A stretch of 64,000 nt of DNA from Sipunculus nudus (Eukaryota; Annelida; Sipuncula; Golfingiida; Sipunculidae): NCBI GenBank assembly GCA_026874595.1, contig CM049307.1:62648370-62712369 (forward strand), read 5' to 3'. Every line of letters starts with the position of its first letter. Within the stretch, counting starts at the first letter, position 1. The translations under genes were made by a program, and so were the position numbers. The notes beneath the pieces are model-generated. The model searched no databases. It saw nothing but the letters and a program-made list of their open reading frames with translations, and was not told the origin of the DNA. Shown here in pieces: positions 19,552-31,479 of the stretch.

Positions 19552-22164
19552 TATGAAGCGAATACTTTAGGGACGTCAGATAAAGAACTTTTGATATCCG
19601 GCACTGTGCCGTAGAGATCGGTCTGAGTCATCCCAATGATAAAGAACAGTTATTCACAAACGGACAAGTTTCAGTTTTCATGAAAATCGCTCAGATAGGT
19701 GCGAAAACATTTTGTGCATGGAACCCTTGTTTCAGAGGACATATAACAAAGACATGCATTTTCCTGTCACTCGTTCAATCATGCATATCAAATAAAGCTA
19801 GAAAAACATTGAAATCTTTTTCTCCGAAACATTCTGCCAAATTGTTGAATATTTCACAGAAATGATCATAGAGACGAGCTCCCGCAAGTTTATTAAAATG
19901 GTTCGGGTTCGTTCAAATTTGGCCAAGGTACAGGAATTTGAACTCAGTCATTTGACTGAGTAAGCACACTAACATATGAATCTAAGAAACGACAGGAGCT
20001 TGCATCATCAATTTTTATGCAATTGTTGGTCATATGACTAACATTTGAAAATGAGGTTTTTGTGGCGCCACATTCATCGACATGTTTTTTCACGGCCCCA
20101 AAAAGTAGTACTTTTAGCTCTTTCAGCCACTTCTTTAAAAAAATGGTTCTAAAGAATCTGTTAAGCTGAATTGTTTAATATTTCACAAGAATTGTCCTAG
20201 GTTATGATTCTCTAAATTGTATAAGAATAGATTCATAAGATAGGTTCATTATAATTGGTAGAATCATAGAAATGTGACCAAGTAAACCTCTATCAATCTG
20301 AGGGCTGCAACAGTCTACTTCAGCAAAAGTTTATTCAAATGATTGTTGGCTGGATTATGGGACCTTTAACAATGAACGCACTGTGAGATACTTTGGTAAA
20401 CAAAACTTGTAGATGTTTGTAGTCACAAAAATGGGAGCTCTGTGAGTATAAAAGCAGACCTGTACAGGCAATATTAATAACTGGTTTCCATATCCAGTTT
20501 ATGTGAAAGATAAATCCATGAATATAATTTCTCTGTATTCTGATTTTGCTTTCAATAGGCATGTGCTATTATTCTAACGTTTTGATAAAAATATTTTATA
20601 AATATGTCAGCTTGAACAAGGATTGTAGCCAAAGTCTTTCACTAGGTATAAACATGCAGATCTGGAAACATGCCAAAATTTTGTCTTAATCTAAAAATAG
20701 CTTGATGGACTGCAGACTATTTCAGATTTGGCAACAGGCCATGTTTCAGGCTGTCTCTATTAATAGCTTTTTGTGGTTTTTTTTTCGTTATTTGCATCAT
20801 ACTCTCGATTAAAATGATAATTAATAATATATTTTATTTAAATAATTGGTATACCACTATTTAGAATACAATGACATACATGAGCATAATATTATGTATG
20901 ACGGAATGTTCATCTGATAATATCTCCAATGAATAACCCCTGATTTTTATCACGCGAGAACAAATTATGCCTTGTTATAAAATCTTACACTATCTTCCCT
21001 CAATATAGATCATTTTTAATTGGTCACAAAGGTATTCGTATTAGCGAGCTTTTACTATATACCGCTGTCAATTATCAAATGGCTACATAGCAGCTTACCT
21101 GTGTTGGACGATCCAGATACAAAATATTGAAGGAAAAGGTCGCCAAGGAAAATCCTTCGAACGAAGGATCGGAAAATTGTAAAGGTGATGCGATTATGTT
21201 TTTTTAATGGGTTAATCGTCGTTTACATACAATTGTCTATATCTTTGCAGTAACTGGCCGGTTGGGGAACCCTTCTGTCTGCGAGGGCCAGGAGCGGATT
21301 TAGGCTTTCTATTTCGATCTATTAGTCTACGAAATAGAATAATACACGCTTAATAACTAGAACCAGCGCCGGATCCCGCGTGCCGCCCCCCCCCCCCCTT
21401 TACTTATGGATTCGAGAGAAATGAACTTATATAGGCCTCAGTTTATTTTGACTGGTACACAACATGAATTTGGTTGTATTTCTGCAATCTTAAGTCAATC
21501 TTACTGTTATCTTGAAAATCTTTTCATGATGTATGATTTTTTCATTTAGTCGCCTGTGCATATACGTCCCTTATTTAATCCGTGAGGCGAAATATCGATA
21601 GAGTCTTTAAGAAACATTATCATTTACAATAACGTGTATCTTATCTTTATCTTACGCTAATATTTTTACTGACTGAATATAAGTTTCACAACAAACCCCT
21701 CCCGGCATATGGACTTACTATCCTCTGGGGTTCTGTTGGTAAATAAGTGTTGTTGTTTACCACAACAAGACTGTGTGAACAGAGGTCCAATCTTGCCCAT
21801 GCGTGACAACTCCTGAACAAGGACGAGAAACAAGAAAGAAGACACATCGAAGAAAACCGGTTGGATTCTAATAAAATCTTATTATGTTAAACTGCGCGGT
21901 ATGTTTATGTGTTGCCGATCAAGTTTTTCTCCGCCGCTGTATAGGAGTGAGCAAACGGTTTTAGACCAAAATATTGTAAGATGTCATTGTTTTTGAGTAG
22001 AAAACATATCTATTATGGTCCCCAGGTGAACAGATATGTGAACATTTCTGTGCTTTACCGCTTTCACTAAACCTCTCCAGTGATCGATACGTCTCATATA
22101 TGATTTTTTATGAGACGCCAGCACTACATTGGGAGAATTTTATTATTTTAATTTATTATCTCCT
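19552..22164. other. Intergenic, 3' of the second GT31 gene
   Basis: AT-rich, no gene recognised. A C13 run lies at 21386-21398. The part near 22164 holds TTTATT hexamers at 22138 and 22152, which are AATAAA on the gene strand and only 8-25 bases after the stop; whether they serve as poly(A) signals is unclear. Confidence 0.45.
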
Positions 22165-24021
22165 TTACTCTCTCTTTGGTAGTTGTGATAATATTGCCGT
22201 CACCTGAGTGAATTGCACCCGTAGGTTCAGTAAATTTGGAATGATTCCGGTGATATACAGATCTTCCAAATGTATGATTCTAGCCTTATTGGCAAACTGC
22301 CATATGCTTCGAGTAAGGTTCATTGATAATCCGTAACCCCCAAATCCGTTACAGTATTGGGGATAACAATTGTGAGGATACTCTTGATAATCTACGAACC
22401 ATCTATGAGGCTTTCGTCTCACAGGCATTAGCTTGAGGGAATGTACAGATCCACACAGAATTTCATCATTCTTTAACGGCCCTCTTATTTTCATTGCCCT
22501 GCTCAAAGCCTCGGTGTTTATTATATTATCGTCATCAAACTTGTAAACCGTCTCCGCCTGTGGACAGTATTGCAAAACCCATTGGAAACCCATCAAAACC
22601 TTCACTGTTAAGTTTCTGTACGTATCCAGAAAGTCTCCCTGGATTATATCTCCGTTTCTGCTGTTTTCTGCCCAAATTAACTTCGTATCAACTTGATTAG
22701 CGCTGGTTCCCAGCAGAAACATAGTGACTACGCCTTTATTATCGCCTACTCGGGTCGTATTACGTATTAACCACCTTCTTTCTGTGTCCCATAATGCCGT
22801 CATAACTAAGAAAACAACAGAAACTTCCCGACCTTGGCAAATGTGTTTGTTGTTGATGAGGAAATTGACACCAAGACGATGAGATTTCAGAACCCACTGG
22901 CTAGGATTCAACTTGACTTCATTCTCGAGTGAACATATCACCTTTGCTGGTTGTTTGTTTATGTTATCTTCAACTTTTCTTACCCCGTTTGATGATTCTG
23001 GGGCTCTGCTTTCGTTTTTTATGGATTGTTTGGTAACATTTCTCTTCCAATTTCTTTCTTGCTTCGGCTTTTGTTTATCGTCGACTCCATTGCTTTCTCG
23101 GGTTTTATGGTCTACATTTTGGTGGATTAGAAAATCAGCTTGTTTATGGTCTTGGAAATTTGGTTCATTTTCTTTTAACTCGGTGTCTAACGCTAGGTTT
23201 GGCCGTGAAGAAGTAAGGTCGCGTTGAACCGTATCTTTATTTGGCGGAGATTTACGAAACGTGTCTGACACATCCTTTTCAGCCGTTATGTCCAGCGCCC
23301 CCTCTCGGGCCTTTGCTTCCCCAGTCTCTCCAGCGCTAAGGGCACGTTCATTACTCGGTCGAGCTGAGTCTTCTTGCGCGTTCTTATCATCCAGCATCTG
23401 CTGCATCAGTTTCATCTGCTGCTGGTCCTCTTTGGTCTTTTTTGCTTTCGTTATGTCAATTCCTGGTATTTTGGTTTTCTTTTCATCGGTTAAAAAATCA
23501 TAGTCGTGATTTTTTAGTTTATTTTCCCACCAGTCTTCTCCTTTTTCCTTGTCGCTTTGTTCATTATCAGCAACTCTCTCATTAACATCCCGGAGTTGCT
23601 CTTCAATTATTCCTTCTAGTAACAAATTATCATTTGCTTTTTTACGATGTTCTTTTGTCATTGCTTGGGCAGTAATGTTTGATGATAAGTTATCTTCAGG
23701 AGATGACAGCTGATTAGGATTTTCTTCCATCTCTGAATTGACAACAATACTTGGTGCTGTATCATCTAAAAGAAGCAAGTATTGCATGCGGTCTTGGTCG
23801 TCTTGTAGCTTTTCCTCTGGTGTGCCAAACCTGCTAACACGTCTGTGTTGATGACCACGTGACCAATGTGCACCGAAATAACCCTTCAGTCCCATAGGAA
23901 CAACAGAACTGACCAGGTATACCACTGACGCCACCAAGACCACGGCCGTCAGAAGTGTGTGCAGGGAGCCTCGACGAACCGGACACAGTCGCTTTATTAC
24001 CTTATGTTTGGACAGCAGCAT
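22165..24021 (-). CDS. GT31-like beta-1,3-glycosyltransferase with very long charged stem, single exon (618 aa)
   Basis: Type II Golgi membrane enzyme of family GT31. Basic tail 1-18; anchor about 22-42 (LLTAVVLVASVVYLVSSVVP); then some 330 residues of hydrophilic, Lys/Glu/Asp/Gln-rich, probably disordered or partly coiled-coil stem; then a catalytic domain from about 375. Motifs are FLLGTS (435-440), GDIIQGDFLDTYRNLTVK (457-474), VYKFDDDNIIN (492-502, with DDD at 496-498) and HLEDLYITGIIPN (584-596). The common IRxTWG is replaced by LIRNTTRVG. The protein ends only 26 residues after the ITG, so it lacks the C-terminal cysteine region seen in the relatives at 54 and 57 kb. The stem is far longer than the 30-100 residues usual for vertebrate B3GALT/B3GNT. 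The ATG at 24021 is the first in frame with an A/G context. Two CRE palindromes lie about 0.5 kb upstream. Specificity unknown. Confidence 0.88.
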   Translation of the reverse strand: MLLSKHKVIKRLCPVRRGSLHTLLTAVVLVASVVYLVSSVVPMGLKGYFGAHWSRGHQHRRVSRFGTPEEKLQDDQDRMQYLLLLDDTAPSIVVNSEMEENPNQLSSPEDNLSSNITAQAMTKEHRKKANDNLLLEGIIEEQLRDVNERVADNEQSDKEKGEDWWENKLKNHDYDFLTDEKKTKIPGIDITKAKKTKEDQQQMKLMQQMLDDKNAQEDSARPSNERALSAGETGEAKAREGALDITAEKDVSDTFRKSPPNKDTVQRDLTSSRPNLALDTELKENEPNFQDHKQADFLIHQNVDHKTRESNGVDDKQKPKQERNWKRNVTKQSIKNESRAPESSNGVRKVEDNINKQPAKVICSLENEVKLNPSQWVLKSHRLGVNFLINNKHICQGREVSVVFLVMTALWDTERRWLIRNTTRVGDNKGVVTMFLLGTSANQVDTKLIWAENSRNGDIIQGDFLDTYRNLTVKVLMGFQWVLQYCPQAETVYKFDDDNIINTEALSRAMKIRGPLKNDEILCGSVHSLKLMPVRRKPHRWFVDYQEYPHNCYPQYCNGFGGYGLSMNLTRSIWQFANKARIIHLEDLYITGIIPNLLNLRVQFTQVTAILSQLPKRE

Positions 24022-25586
24022 TTCCTCGCGTTAGTTCACCCTTCAGTAAAATGAAGTCATATTTCAATCAGATTTGAAATTTAAACAATACTTCATATTC
24101 AATCCAATAAAAGGTACTTTGTTATATTAGGCCAGCTTAAGTACTGCCTCTGTTAAAGCTTATTTTTTTCCTGTCACTAAGCAAGAGTAATTTAAACAGA
24201 AAGAATGTTTATTTTCTCAAAATTAAGAAAATTGCAAAATGATGATATATCACATTCTAAATACCTAGAAAAGACAGGACTTCCAAGTCACTCTATTCGG
24301 AGAAGTCAGTGCAGCTAAATAAACTGACAGTCAAACATAATGCTGGAACGATGCTGGGAGGATTGACCGATTGACCTCACCACCAGAGCCCTTATGCCCC
24401 GCCTTTTTGACCTAATTATTACAATGAGCCCCCAAAACGCTCCTTCACAGAAGGTCTTCCTTGCTAGTGCTTTTTACAGGACATTAATGACGTCACAAAG
24501 GTCGATGAAGTAGACGTCGCATTGACTGACGTCATCAACTGGAATCGCTGCACTGATGAATATATCGCAGTCATTGTGAACTGTCTTGCAATTTTTTGGA
24601 TAATTTGTCTCATACGAATTACGTGCTATGCAGGTAAGACATTATTATTCACTCGGTAGTCGGAGGAATGGCTCCTACAACCTTTGGCCTAGAACTTTTT
24701 ATACTGTCTTCTTTGTATAAAAAAAAATCCCGGAAAACATGAGAAATGGGTACTGGTACAGTCTTCACGTGTTCTGTTTGGAAGAGCTCTCCCAAATTAT
24801 GCAAATATTATTATTATCATGTGACTGACAGTTTACAGTAATATCGGCGACCTGATTGGCTGCACGGAACAGTTATGGAGATCAATGCCATAATGATACA
24901 TTAACAGCTGATAATTTAACATTTCATTTATCACTATTTGTAATGTGTATATCTAGAACCTTTTCCAAAATGTGTATTAACTAGCGAATCGTTATAATAT
25001 TCATGCGTCATCTCGAAAGTATCATCAAAAAGGGGAAGAAATTTCAGGGTAACTACAGTGCCTTTTTACAGACCACATCAAAAGAGAAACTTGAATAAAA
25101 AACGCAGAATAATAAAAGCAGACAAACAGTCAGATGCATAAGCAGAATACCAATCAAATGTCTTCTTTTGGCCGAACTGGTCTTTAAGTATATTTTTGCG
25201 CTATATTCATATTGTCACGTCTGTATATCCGTTTTACCAGAGCCCCCCCACCCCCCACCCCTCCCCCCTTGCTTGAACGCTAGCATTGTTAAAGGAAAAG
25301 CAGCTGTATATGGACCTTAGTGCGTGATACTTGTAACTGCGCAGTGATTTTATGTATTAAGTAATATATGCAGTTAACATATCATTGACTGACTTCCAGG
25401 TAATCAAGAGAGATTTTGATATATCGGAAATCACAACCACTTACCTTAACGTAGAATTGCAGTGTATACCATCTGACGAACAGGTGTGCTTCCTATGTGT
25501 ACATGAGGGATGAACATGAATTTTAATATACCATTCGTTAACATAACAACCATCATTTATCAACATACGTTGTTTGCATTCCTCGC
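24022..25586. other. Upstream region of the 618-aa GT31 gene
   Basis: No coding sequence recognised. Contains the CRE pair (separate entry) and a C-rich patch near 25243-25268. Confidence 0.45.
24488..24534. promoter_or_regulatory. Two full CRE palindromes (TGACGTCA), 39 bp apart
   Basis: TGACGTCA occurs at 24488-24495 and again at 24527-24534, with GACGTCGC between them. They lie about 470-510 bp upstream of the ATG of the minus-strand GT31 gene. The octamer is the known CREB/ATF site; a role here is an inference. Confidence 0.4.
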
Positions 25587-28019
25587 TTGGTTTGGAGACG
25601 AGATCTGAGCTGCGATAGCTCTAACGGCATACAGCCTTCACTGACAGCAATCGAAATTTCTACTTCATATGCACAGAATTCTTGCATATATGTCTTACTC
25701 AGCATGCGTATTTGTTCCACTTGGGTCCAATTTCTAATTATGTATTTACAAAATGTATATGATAATATTGATACATATTTGTATAACCTGGCCGTTATGA
25801 ACCTGATACATATATTCTTTTACCGTACACCAGTTCACCGAGCACACCTTAATATGTGTATGTATAAAAGCAATGTTTGTTCCGTGTATGTGCTTTTGTT
25901 TACACCAATATTCATACACAAGCAACACACCTGCGCTTTCTGCGCTGACGTTTGTACTTAAAATAGCATAAACATAATGTTATGGAGCATGTGTCCCGAT
26001 GCTTTCAGTTACCGTCGAGTTTATACTTTAGAAGACCATACAAACAACACACTATTAAGCTTACATTTTTATTTAATAATGATTGAAATATAATAATAAT
26101 AATAATAATAAGAAGAAGAATTGAAATAAATTCAGAAACAAATCAGATAATAGAAATATCTGAAATTGCCCTGCACAAATATTTATCTAATAAAATGACG
26201 TGATCACATTATATGCGGTGTCCTGCGGTTTCTGTTCTCTTGCAAGTCTTACATACAATTCAGTTAACTTTTTATTATATTTGTGACGGAAGGGGCATGT
26301 GAAGTTCAAGTCCACTGAGTTAACTTGATTCGCCTGGAAACGACACAAGGGGCGTATATCTCCCCCTATGAAAATACCATCACTCTGCTCATTCCATGAA
26401 TGTGATTTTCCCTTCATATCAAGAATGTTTCCATCCCTCTAATGATTATTTGGCACTTCATAAAATGTAAAATATTTCAACGGTCGTATATAGTGTTGCT
26501 TAACGAAATTTATATTATCAAAAGGTAGTGAAAAATCGTTGGCTGGATTACACAGACAACACAATCATTGAATTAAATAATGTTCCATTCATGTTTGATT
26601 AAAACCCCGGAATACGGCTTGAGCTATCGATGTTGATTTTTTATCCTTATGCTTGGTCAGGTGTAATTTATCCTCCTCCCGTAGGGGGGGGGGGGGCTTA
26701 TAGGGTTTAATGAGTTTATTTTTATATCAAGAGTTGAACGAAATTATTTTGTGCGTAATTCTAAGATTTTTTTCTTTCTTTTCCCAAGTTCTTAACCCGT
26801 GTTCCCGAGATAAGAAAAATGACCTTTTGGCTCAGCAATGGTTATAGATGATAGATATGCACCTGATATTTAGTTTTGACTTTGACCTAATTTCCAAAGC
26901 TGTACACCCCATAGTCGATTCTAGAATATCCCCCATTTCTGCCTATGGGCGAGCTAGATCTCTAATAAGGTTAATTTTCAAAAACTTGGTGCAATAGTAT
27001 AGTTTTGCCCCCCCCCCCTTCCATTATTTTAATTATTGTAAAATAAGGAAAGGTACATAAATCGAGACTCGCATATTTGCAAATCCTCTGCCCTGGTAAT
27101 ATATCCGACCCCCCCCCACCCCCCCCCACCCCAAAAAAAAATGATGTTCCCACGCCGATGCGGCTAATTGCTTTTTGTCCAGAGTTGTATGTTTGCATAT
27201 TCATTTTGCATCTTCGCCTAAACTTCAAGCTACATAGCCTGTCAAAACTGTCCCTATTACTGCTCATTTACTGCATGGTAACTGGGGGAGGGGGATTTGA
27301 AGACCTGGGGCACGGGCAGGCTTTCCTTGCGATCGGTCGGGGGACGGGGATGGCAGGCATCTGATCTGCAACTCTTAACAAAATGGGTGAACGATAAAGA
27401 GATATACACCATAAATTCGTGACGTCCAGTGTTATAGATACATTTAGTATTAACATTGTGCCAAAATTTCAGCTTTTAAGTCTGGATATCTAGCGGAAAC
27501 AGGAGAATGACAGAAGAAAGGGTCCACCATCATTTTTTTCCATATATATCATTATGAATATAAGAAAAAAAAAACCCTACAAGCCTCCCTCTCACCGGGG
27601 GTTTATAATGATCATTCTAGCTGCTGCCGAAATATACGTTTTATTCAATATATTTTGAGTTTAACTTTAAAATGACTTATATGTGATTACGCGCAGTATA
27701 TTCAAGGGAAACTACGACTTAAGTAATACGGCAAACATATACCAGTGGAACTGCCGAAACACAATAAACGTATCCGTATCCATATCCGTTGAAACACGAC
27801 TTAATCAACTGCTGAATAATTCATTATCAAAGCCAGTACTTTCCTGACCAGTGATCACCTGACCATCCACTTTTTTTTAGCTTGATAACACTGATGGTCA
27901 TGATCTTTGTGTGTAAATGCTCGTTGCATGGGTTGCCATCTGCAGGAGATACTGGCAACTAAATGACATGCCCGACGATGTGCGCCAGGCTCATTGGTAC
28001 AAATAATGGCTGTAACTTG
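25587..28019. other. Intergenic
   Basis: No gene supported. Small (AAT)n tract at about 26090-26113. Poly(G/C) runs at 26683-26695, 27007-27018 and 27110-27130. Open frames over these runs are Pro/Gly-rich artefacts. Confidence 0.45.
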
Positions 28020-28325
28020 AACACCATTTGGCCAGCGATAAAGGGATTGTGGGACGGTCGGGACAACGTGTCTCAACTGTCGAAATCAAAATTAGTCACA
28101 TGAAAAAAAAATAACCCCTGATCATATTCTTGTCAACTGTTGTTTCGTAAATACCGCTTATCAAAAACAAATATGTGCATGTTACAGCCCTTTAATTCTA
28201 ATCCAACTCTTTGAATGCTTAAAACTATTTTAATGGACTACATCCACACTTTTTACCACATGGGTACCAATGCCATCGTTTATTTAGAAGCACAGTGCAT
28301 TGCGGGTAAATTACTTCTTTGCCTT
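28020..28325. repeat. Dispersed repeat, copy 1
   Basis: It shares with 45525-45810, in the same order, GTGGGACGGTCGGGACAA, TCAACTGTC, TTAATGGACTACA and AGTGCATTGCGGG (there GTGGGACGGCCGGGACCA, TCAACTGTC, TTAAACGGACTACA and GGTGCATTGTGGG). The stretches between are too diverged to align by eye. Confidence 0.5.
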
Positions 28326-29970
28326 CAGTTCTTTACCTAAATCCTTCATATTTGATTTATCATGTTCACATTAATTAATAATTTAACCTTTAAAAGTTAT
28401 GGCTATTATTTTAGTGATTTTAAGGGCAAAAATCAATTGACAAGTGTTTTTCATTTCCAAATTACCTTTCAATTGAGAATGACTTCAGAATAAATTTGAT
28501 TTTGTAAGTATAAGGAAATATTTTAAAAATAATTTAATTTAATTTTTTTTGTTTTTGTGCTATTTACTTTGCTGTTAACTTCCACTTAATGTTCGTGTTA
28601 ATAAAAGACAAACTACTTTGATGCTAAATACTGAAGTCTTGATTGCATATGAATAGGCCTAACCGACACACACTAACCGATACACACACACACGGTTAGC
28701 CATTCACACCGGGACCACCAAGTTCAACATACTGAAGTTGACACTTGTTACAGAATAGAAAAAGAATGTTGTAAAAATAAAGCATTAACAAGATATATGT
28801 TTGTATTTTACATGTAACGAAAACCAACAAAAAATGGAGGCAGCTGCAAGTGCCCCCCATCCCTTTCCCCTCAACAGAAAACACATATGTAGTTTTGTAG
28901 AGTAGTTTTTAACTCTGAGTGAAGCGAGGGTTATTATTTCACTCGATTGTCTGTGTGTGTGTGTGTGTGTGTGTCCGAAATATACTTTAAGAACGGTATC
29001 ACAGATGTTATTCAAATTTATCAGTTAAATTGGTGATGGGAAAATCTTCAAGTGATTAAATGTTTGCGTAAATCTAAGAGTATATGGTAAACTTTTGGAG
29101 TGCAAGCCATGACGTCACAGAGGACAGTGACGTAAATCCACTTGCTGTTTTCCTGAAAGGTGTCAGAAAATCAACCGACAGCATGGGAGGCTATTGTTGT
29201 TGTTCCAAGGAATAACACCTATAATTCCTTCTAACCTGCCTGCAACCCTCCCAACGTGTAATATATTGAGCAGGGTTTTTACCCTTTTTATGTGTATAAA
29301 CGGAAAACTTGAATTGTAGCCCCGTGTATAGTTGTGTTGGTCACGAGTTGATATTCCTTTTCTTCATACAACGTCGTGGATGAGAGAACAAGTGATGTTT
29401 ACTGCAGACACCCACAGACAATAAAAACTGAACAACCGAAAATAAACATTAATTAATGCACATAATACACAGCAATGTTCCAAATTTGTTTTATTGGATA
29501 TCATGACGAATGTTTCTTGTTCAAATATTATATATGTGAACGGAGTTCCATGCCTCCGTGTTGCCGCGCTTAATGGCTGGGTTGACATGTCTTTTCACGG
29601 ACGGGTGTTGAAAACGGATATTTTATAATGGTTCTCTACCCTCGTTTTCCCCTGTCTTTTATTCCCCTAAAAACGATGGCTACATTGTTTGACACAGGGA
29701 CCAGTCTCGATGTTTTGACAAGCTGCAAGTTCCTTACGGTAATGTTCACTGCTTTATTCTATCTTGGAAGAGGTGGGGAGAGGGGGATACGTTTGACTTG
29801 GCTGATATTACAGCCGTATATTATGAATACTGTTTCATATAAAGAAATAGATAAGCAGCCATAACATCATATATATCATCTGAAGTTCCCATCGCGGTAA
29901 GTTAAATATAAACTAAATGGGCCATATGATAAATATTCATCCTATATTATATGCGACCCTGGTGAAGATC
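28326..29970. other. Intergenic
   Basis: AT-rich, no gene seen. A (GT)n run lies at about 28951-28972. A lone unit of the 108-bp repeat family occurs at about 29225-29300 (GTGTAATATATTGAGCAGGG). Confidence 0.4.
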
Positions 29971-30001
29971 TCACTGTAGGTTACATACCATAGGTAGAGC
30001 C

Positions 30002-30306
30002 AATGACTGAGTCGGGTACAGACGACTGATACAGGACAAAACGTATAGCGTCTTGGGTTGTATGCTCCCCAGACAGCCGAGGGCCATAGATAGCGGGCGG
30101 GGGGGGGGGGGGGGGGGGTATGGGGGGATACTCCTATGTTGTGTACAATCACCACCCCCCATCCCCCCTCCGAGATTTCTTTTGGAAAAAAGCAAAATGA
30201 AAGTAATTATGCAATACATGCCAGTTATAGTAATAATATTTTTAACGAACGTTGTGAGGTATTAGAAGACCTGTATCAGTCGTCTGTACCCGCCGACTCA
30301 GTCATG
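30002..30306. repeat. Inverted repeat with ~36-bp arms around a poly(G) core
   Basis: Left arm 30002-30037 (ATGACTGAGTCGGGTACAGA, then CGACTGATACAGGAC) pairs with right arm about 30266-30306 (GACCTGTATCAGTCGTCTGT, then ACCCGCCGACTCAGTCAT). The core holds a G20 tract (30099-30118) and a C-rich stretch (30152-30169) that could pair with it. GGGTCGC-type motifs lie outside both arms (29952 and 30318). The stretch TCTTGGGTTGTATGCTCCCC (30050-30069) resembles part of the SINE near 60047-60066. Confidence 0.65.
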
Positions 30307-30342
30307 GGCGTTACATAAAAGGGTCGCAGGGTGAAAACCATG

Positions 30343-30386
30343 CTCAGTATATTCAGGGGCGTAGAAAGCCCCTGAATATATTGAGC
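30343..30386. repeat. Hairpin: 18-bp arms, short loop
   Basis: CTCAGTATATTCAGGGGC and GCCCCTGAATATATTGAG are separated by GTAGAAA, with one mismatch. It sits where the orientation of the 108-bp repeat units flips, so it looks like the junction of an inverted copy. Confidence 0.85.
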
Positions 30387-30735
30387 ATTGTTTCCACCTT
30401 GCGACCCTCTTTATATGTATAATTTTTCTGTTCAGTCTTCAACTATGATCCCTTTAACCTAAGACCCTTTCAATGTGTAATATATTGAGCATGGTTTTCA
30501 CCCTGCGACAGTCTTTATATGTATAATATTTTGTGTTGGCTCTTCACCTATATGATCCCTTCTAACCTGCGGCCCTCATAATGTGTAATATATTGAGCAT
30601 GATATTCACACTGCGACCCTCTTTATGTGTATAATATTTTGTGTTGGCTTTTCATGCACCTATGATATTTCTACCCTGCGACCTTCGTAATGTGTAATAT
30701 ATTGAGCAGGGTTTTCACCCTGTGACCCCCACAAT
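30380..30735. repeat. Tandem repeat, ~108-bp units, three and a part copies
   Basis: Units start at ATTGAGCA at 30380, 30484, 30592 and 30701. Each holds TTTTCACCCTGCGAC (or a variant), TTTATATGTATAAT, TATGATCCCTTCTAACCTGC and AATGTGTAATAT. A lone unit is at about 29225-29300 and an inverted part unit at about 30316-30352. Confidence 0.85.
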
Positions 30736-30986
30736 TAAATAGAATTGTGTTCAACTTCTTCAATTTGTGTTCAACAATTTAACCCCAAAGATGTCGCTAG
30801 GTGGCACAGGTTGTGTGGAAAATAGTGACTTCTTTGTCACAGTGAGACAGTCACCAGTGAAGACCTTATCATCCCCTGGACACCGAGGTGACGTCAGCGT
30901 TGGTTCACTGCTTGAGAACTTCCATGTTCCTTGAAATTAAAGTTTGCAGTTTTTGTCAAGCCATCAGGTGTGCAGACTGATACTAC

Positions 30987-31460
30987 AGGTTAGAGGGACC
31001 TATTTCCAGGCCCTATATATTATCATATAAGATGCACATGTTGGGGGCTCTGGGAAAGTTTTTTCTATCGCGTGTTTGGCATCATGTGATACATCAAAAT
31101 CATGCTCACCTGCTGCACTTTTATTTTGTTCCAGGAAAACAGGGGGTTCAGTATCTCATTTTCGCGGTTTATGACAGAAAGCTACAGCTTCTTAAACTGG
31201 TCATTAGATGTCGCCACCTCTCAAGACATTTCCAGGAATCACATTTACAACTTTCAATCCCCTCCAGCATTAACAAAAAAAAAGGCCAACCTTTATTTAT
31301 TTAATTTCTCCTATCACCCACCTACCATACATATTGTATGCATCCTGAAATTTTTTTCTCTGAAATTGTCTGCTGCCCTGCAATATTTAATGCCCGCTCA
31401 CTCTTGACGCCACAAATTGGGCCGACCCTGACCGGACCCGGAAATAGGTCCCTCTAACCT
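30987..31460. mobile_element. Non-autonomous DNA transposon (MITE), 474 bp
   Basis: Perfect 21-bp terminal inverted repeats, AGGTTAGAGGGACCTATTTC plus C at the left and the exact complement at 31440-31460. Target duplication is not clear (flanks ...CTAC and ACAA...). A second, partial copy lies at 60233-60450, proving it is a dispersed family. The open frames inside match no known protein. Confidence 0.8.
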
Positions 31461-31479
31461 ACAATCAGCACCGCTGCCA

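Noticed and set aside
22494-23503. Plus-strand frames of 68-104 codons
   Set aside because: Antisense shadows of the 618-aa GT31 gene.
25587-25961. 124-codon plus-strand frame as a gene
   Set aside because: Cys/Tyr/Ile-rich, no domain, no start context, AT-rich flanks; composition like chance ORFs here.
30380-30735. CRISPR-like array (regular spacing)
   Set aside because: The whole 108-bp unit repeats, with no short repeat/unique spacer alternation, and the DNA is eukaryotic.
31032-31407. Two overlapping frames of 90-101 codons
   Set aside because: Lie wholly inside a MITE; its relative at 60233 does not keep the frames.
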